Shown here piece by piece: positions 6,275 through 7,229 of a DNA stretch of 7,229 nucleotides. Position 1 is the first letter of the stretch, and the number at the start of each line of letters is the position of its first letter. Made by a program: the position numbers and the translations under genes. The stretch is taken from contig CALLZA010001039.1 in assembly GCA_937858165.1 (NCBI GenBank), positions 1 to 7,229 on the forward strand, read 5' to 3'. The stretch is from an uncultured Ardenticatenia bacterium (GTDB taxonomy: Bacteria > Chloroflexota > Anaerolineae > Promineifilales > Promineifilaceae). Under the pieces are notes generated by a model that saw only the letters and a program-made list of their open reading frames with translations, searched no databases and was not told the DNA's origin.

Positions 6275-6303
6275 TTGTACCCCCCTCCCTTCGGTGGTAA
6301 ACT
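6275..6303 (+). promoter_or_regulatory. Weak candidate promoter for dnaX
   Basis: TTGTAC (6275-6280) and TAAACT (6298-6303) are 17 bases apart, and the -10 is preceded by TGG, an extended -10 feature. A start near 6310 would put the whole 62-base palindrome into the dnaX leader. The match to consensus is partial (3/6 and 4/6). Confidence 0.3.
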
Positions 6304-6315
6304 TGGGGCCATCGG

Positions 6316-6377
6316 ACCTGACAGGTGGGCGTTGGCCGCCAACGCTGGCGTTGGTCGCCAACGCCCACCTGTCAGGT
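6316..6377. repeat. Near-perfect 62-base palindrome upstream of dnaX
   Basis: The outer 21 bases on each side (6316-6336 and 6357-6377) are exact reverse complements. Inside, after one mismatch and one G-T wobble, CCAACGC (6339-6345) and GCGTTGG (6348-6354) pair again around the centre. Smaller hairpins are nested in it: GCGTTGG/CCAACGC occurs twice with three-base loops, and each outer end is a palindrome (ACCTGACAGGT, ACCTGTCAGGT). It ends 13 bases before the dnaX ATG. It could be a cruciform-forming dispersed repeat, a regulator site or, if transcribed, a strong leader hairpin. No T-run follows it, so it is not a typical terminator for either flanking gene. Confidence 0.85.
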
Positions 6378-6390
6378 GACAGGGAAGCTC

Positions 6391-7229
6391 ATGTCTCAAG
6401 CCCTCTCCCGCAAATGGCGTCCGGCTCGCTTCGACCAGGTCATCGGCCAGGAGCACGTTACGCGCACGCTGCAAGCGGCGGTGACGGCCGACCGCATCGG
6501 TCACGCCTACCTCTTTTGCGGCCCGCGCGGCACGGGCAAAAAGACGATGGCCCGCCTGCTGGCCAAGGCGGTCAACTGCCAGGCGGCCGACCCCGCCGCC
6601 CGCCCCGACGACACCTGTCCGCTTTGCCACGCCGTCAATGAGGCTCGCTTCCTCGACCTGATCGAGATCGACGCCGCCAGCAACACCGGCGGCGATGACA
6701 TCCGCCTGCTGCGCGAGAAGGTCAACTTCGCCCCCAGCCAGGGGCGCTACAAAGTCTATATCATCGACGAAGTCCACATGCTCTCCATCGCCGCCTTCAA
6801 CGCGCTGTTGAAAACGCTGGAGGAGCCGCCGGCCCACACCATCTTCGTCCTGGCCACGACCGAGGAGCACAAAGTCCCCGTCACCATCAAGTCGCGCTGC
6901 CAGCAGTTCAACTTCCGGCTACTGACTACGCCGGAGATCGCCGGGCGGCTCAACTGGCTGGCCGAGCGCGAGGCGCTGGCCATCGAGCCAGGGGCGGTGG
7001 AGCTGCTGGCGCGGCAGGCGTCGGGCAGTGTGCGCGACGCCGAGAGCCTGCTCGACCAACTCGTCGTTTCGCCCGACCAACGCATCACACTCCAGCGGGC
7101 GCAACTGGGGTTGGGCACCGGCCCCGACGCGGCCGCGCTGGCCGTGGTCCACGCCTGGCTCCGTGCCCCCAGCGCCCGCCGCCCCGGCGTCATCCCCCAC
7201 GCCCCGGCCCCCCGCGCCGACGCCCGCCA
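6391..7229 (+). CDS. dnaX: DNA polymerase III clamp-loader subunit gamma/tau (DnaX), 5' part
   Basis: DnaX is the ATPase of the clamp loader that places the beta clamp on primed DNA. The gene runs off the window after 279 codons; a full DnaX is usually about 500-650 residues, so domain III's end and the C-terminal part are missing. The N-terminus is typical (MSQALSRKWRPARFDQVIGQEHV). Also visible are a Walker A-like GPRGTGKK (44-51), a zinc module (C63, C76, C79), DLIEIDAASN (89-98), Walker B YIIDEVHML (123-131), the clamp-loader helix AFNALLKTLEEPP (135-147), SRC sensor 1 (168-170) and sensor 2 SGSVRDAESLLDQ. The start ATG has AGGGA five bases upstream. Two oddities: the Thr/Ser after the Walker A lysine is Lys (K51, codon 6541-6543), and the position expected for the second zinc cysteine is Asp73. 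The last 25 codons look C-biased. The gene is divergent from the SRPBCC gene. It is surely DnaX family, but whether fully active is unclear. Confidence 0.93.
   Translation, partial: MSQALSRKWRPARFDQVIGQEHVTRTLQAAVTADRIGHAYLFCGPRGTGKKTMARLLAKAVNCQAADPAARPDDTCPLCHAVNEARFLDLIEIDAASNTGGDDIRLLREKVNFAPSQGRYKVYIIDEVHMLSIAAFNALLKTLEEPPAHTIFVLATTEEHKVPVTIKSRCQQFNFRLLTTPEIAGRLNWLAEREALAIEPGAVELLARQASGSVRDAESLLDQLVVSPDQRITLQRAQLGLGTGPDAAALAVVHAWLRAPSARRPGVIPHAPAPRADAR

Larger units (their letters stand above)
6049..6390. other. Divergent intergenic region between the SRPBCC gene and dnaX
   Basis: No gene is supported in these 342 bases. From left to right it holds the SRPBCC leader (about 80 bases), an extended -10 promoter firing leftwards (6135-6163), and a 110-base stretch of ordinary composition in which I see nothing clear. 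Then come a possible dnaX promoter (6275-6303), a long palindrome (6316-6377) and the dnaX Shine-Dalgarno AGGGA (6381-6385). Open frames crossing it give no recognisable protein. Confidence 0.65.

Noticed and set aside
6316..6377. CRISPR-type repeat or intrinsic terminator for the region upstream of dnaX
   Set aside because: There is one palindrome, not an array of repeats with regular spacers, no T-run follows it, and no gene ends nearby on either strand.
6235..6870. A 211-codon minus-strand open frame across the dnaX start
   Set aside because: It is antisense to dnaX and crosses the palindrome; dnaX shows clear clamp-loader motifs on the plus strand.

Overview
The window is high-GC bacterial DNA, most likely from a member of the Chloroflexota (Anaerolineae or relatives). 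This is an inference from three things: a bacterial HerA-NurA operon, a four-helix membrane PIN-TRAM protein, and a DnaX of the type read here with abundant palindromic intergenic repeats. No rRNA or other taxonomic marker is present, so the assignment is moderate at best. Both ends look like the ends of an assembled contig.

Layout, left to right. Bases 1-215 hold no credible gene; they are G-rich and probably of poor quality. A minus-strand gene (216-1289) encodes a membrane-anchored PIN-TRAM protein of the YacL type. A 389-base gap (1290-1678) carries this gene's leader, a dispersed-repeat-like tract, and a perfect 13-bp hairpin at the end of the next operon. That minus-strand operon reads from right to left: SRPBCC-domain protein (6048-5584), NurA nuclease (5491-4115), a small protein with a HAS-barrel-like N-terminus (4092-3439), and HerA hexameric ATPase (3439-1679). 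The last two genes overlap by one base (TAATG). An extended -10 promoter (TGGTATAAT) lies upstream of the SRPBCC gene, and a weaker candidate lies just before nurA. Divergently, the plus strand carries the 5' part of dnaX (6391 to the window end), preceded by a near-perfect 62-base palindrome.

How the genes fit together. HerA and NurA form a translocase-nuclease complex that resects DNA double-strand ends, best known from archaea. The HAS-barrel-like protein between them resembles the N-terminal docking domain of HerA without an ATPase, so it is a candidate third subunit. DnaX is the clamp-loader ATPase of DNA polymerase III, so the right half of the window has a replication and repair theme.

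The most notable points are these. A 110-base inverted-repeat element lies inside nurA and is translated in frame as about 50 extra residues. The nurA/HAS/herA triad is compact. The long palindrome sits between a possible dnaX promoter and its ribosome binding site. DnaX has an atypical Walker A motif and one missing zinc-module cysteine. Substitutions at the extreme right end look biased towards C.
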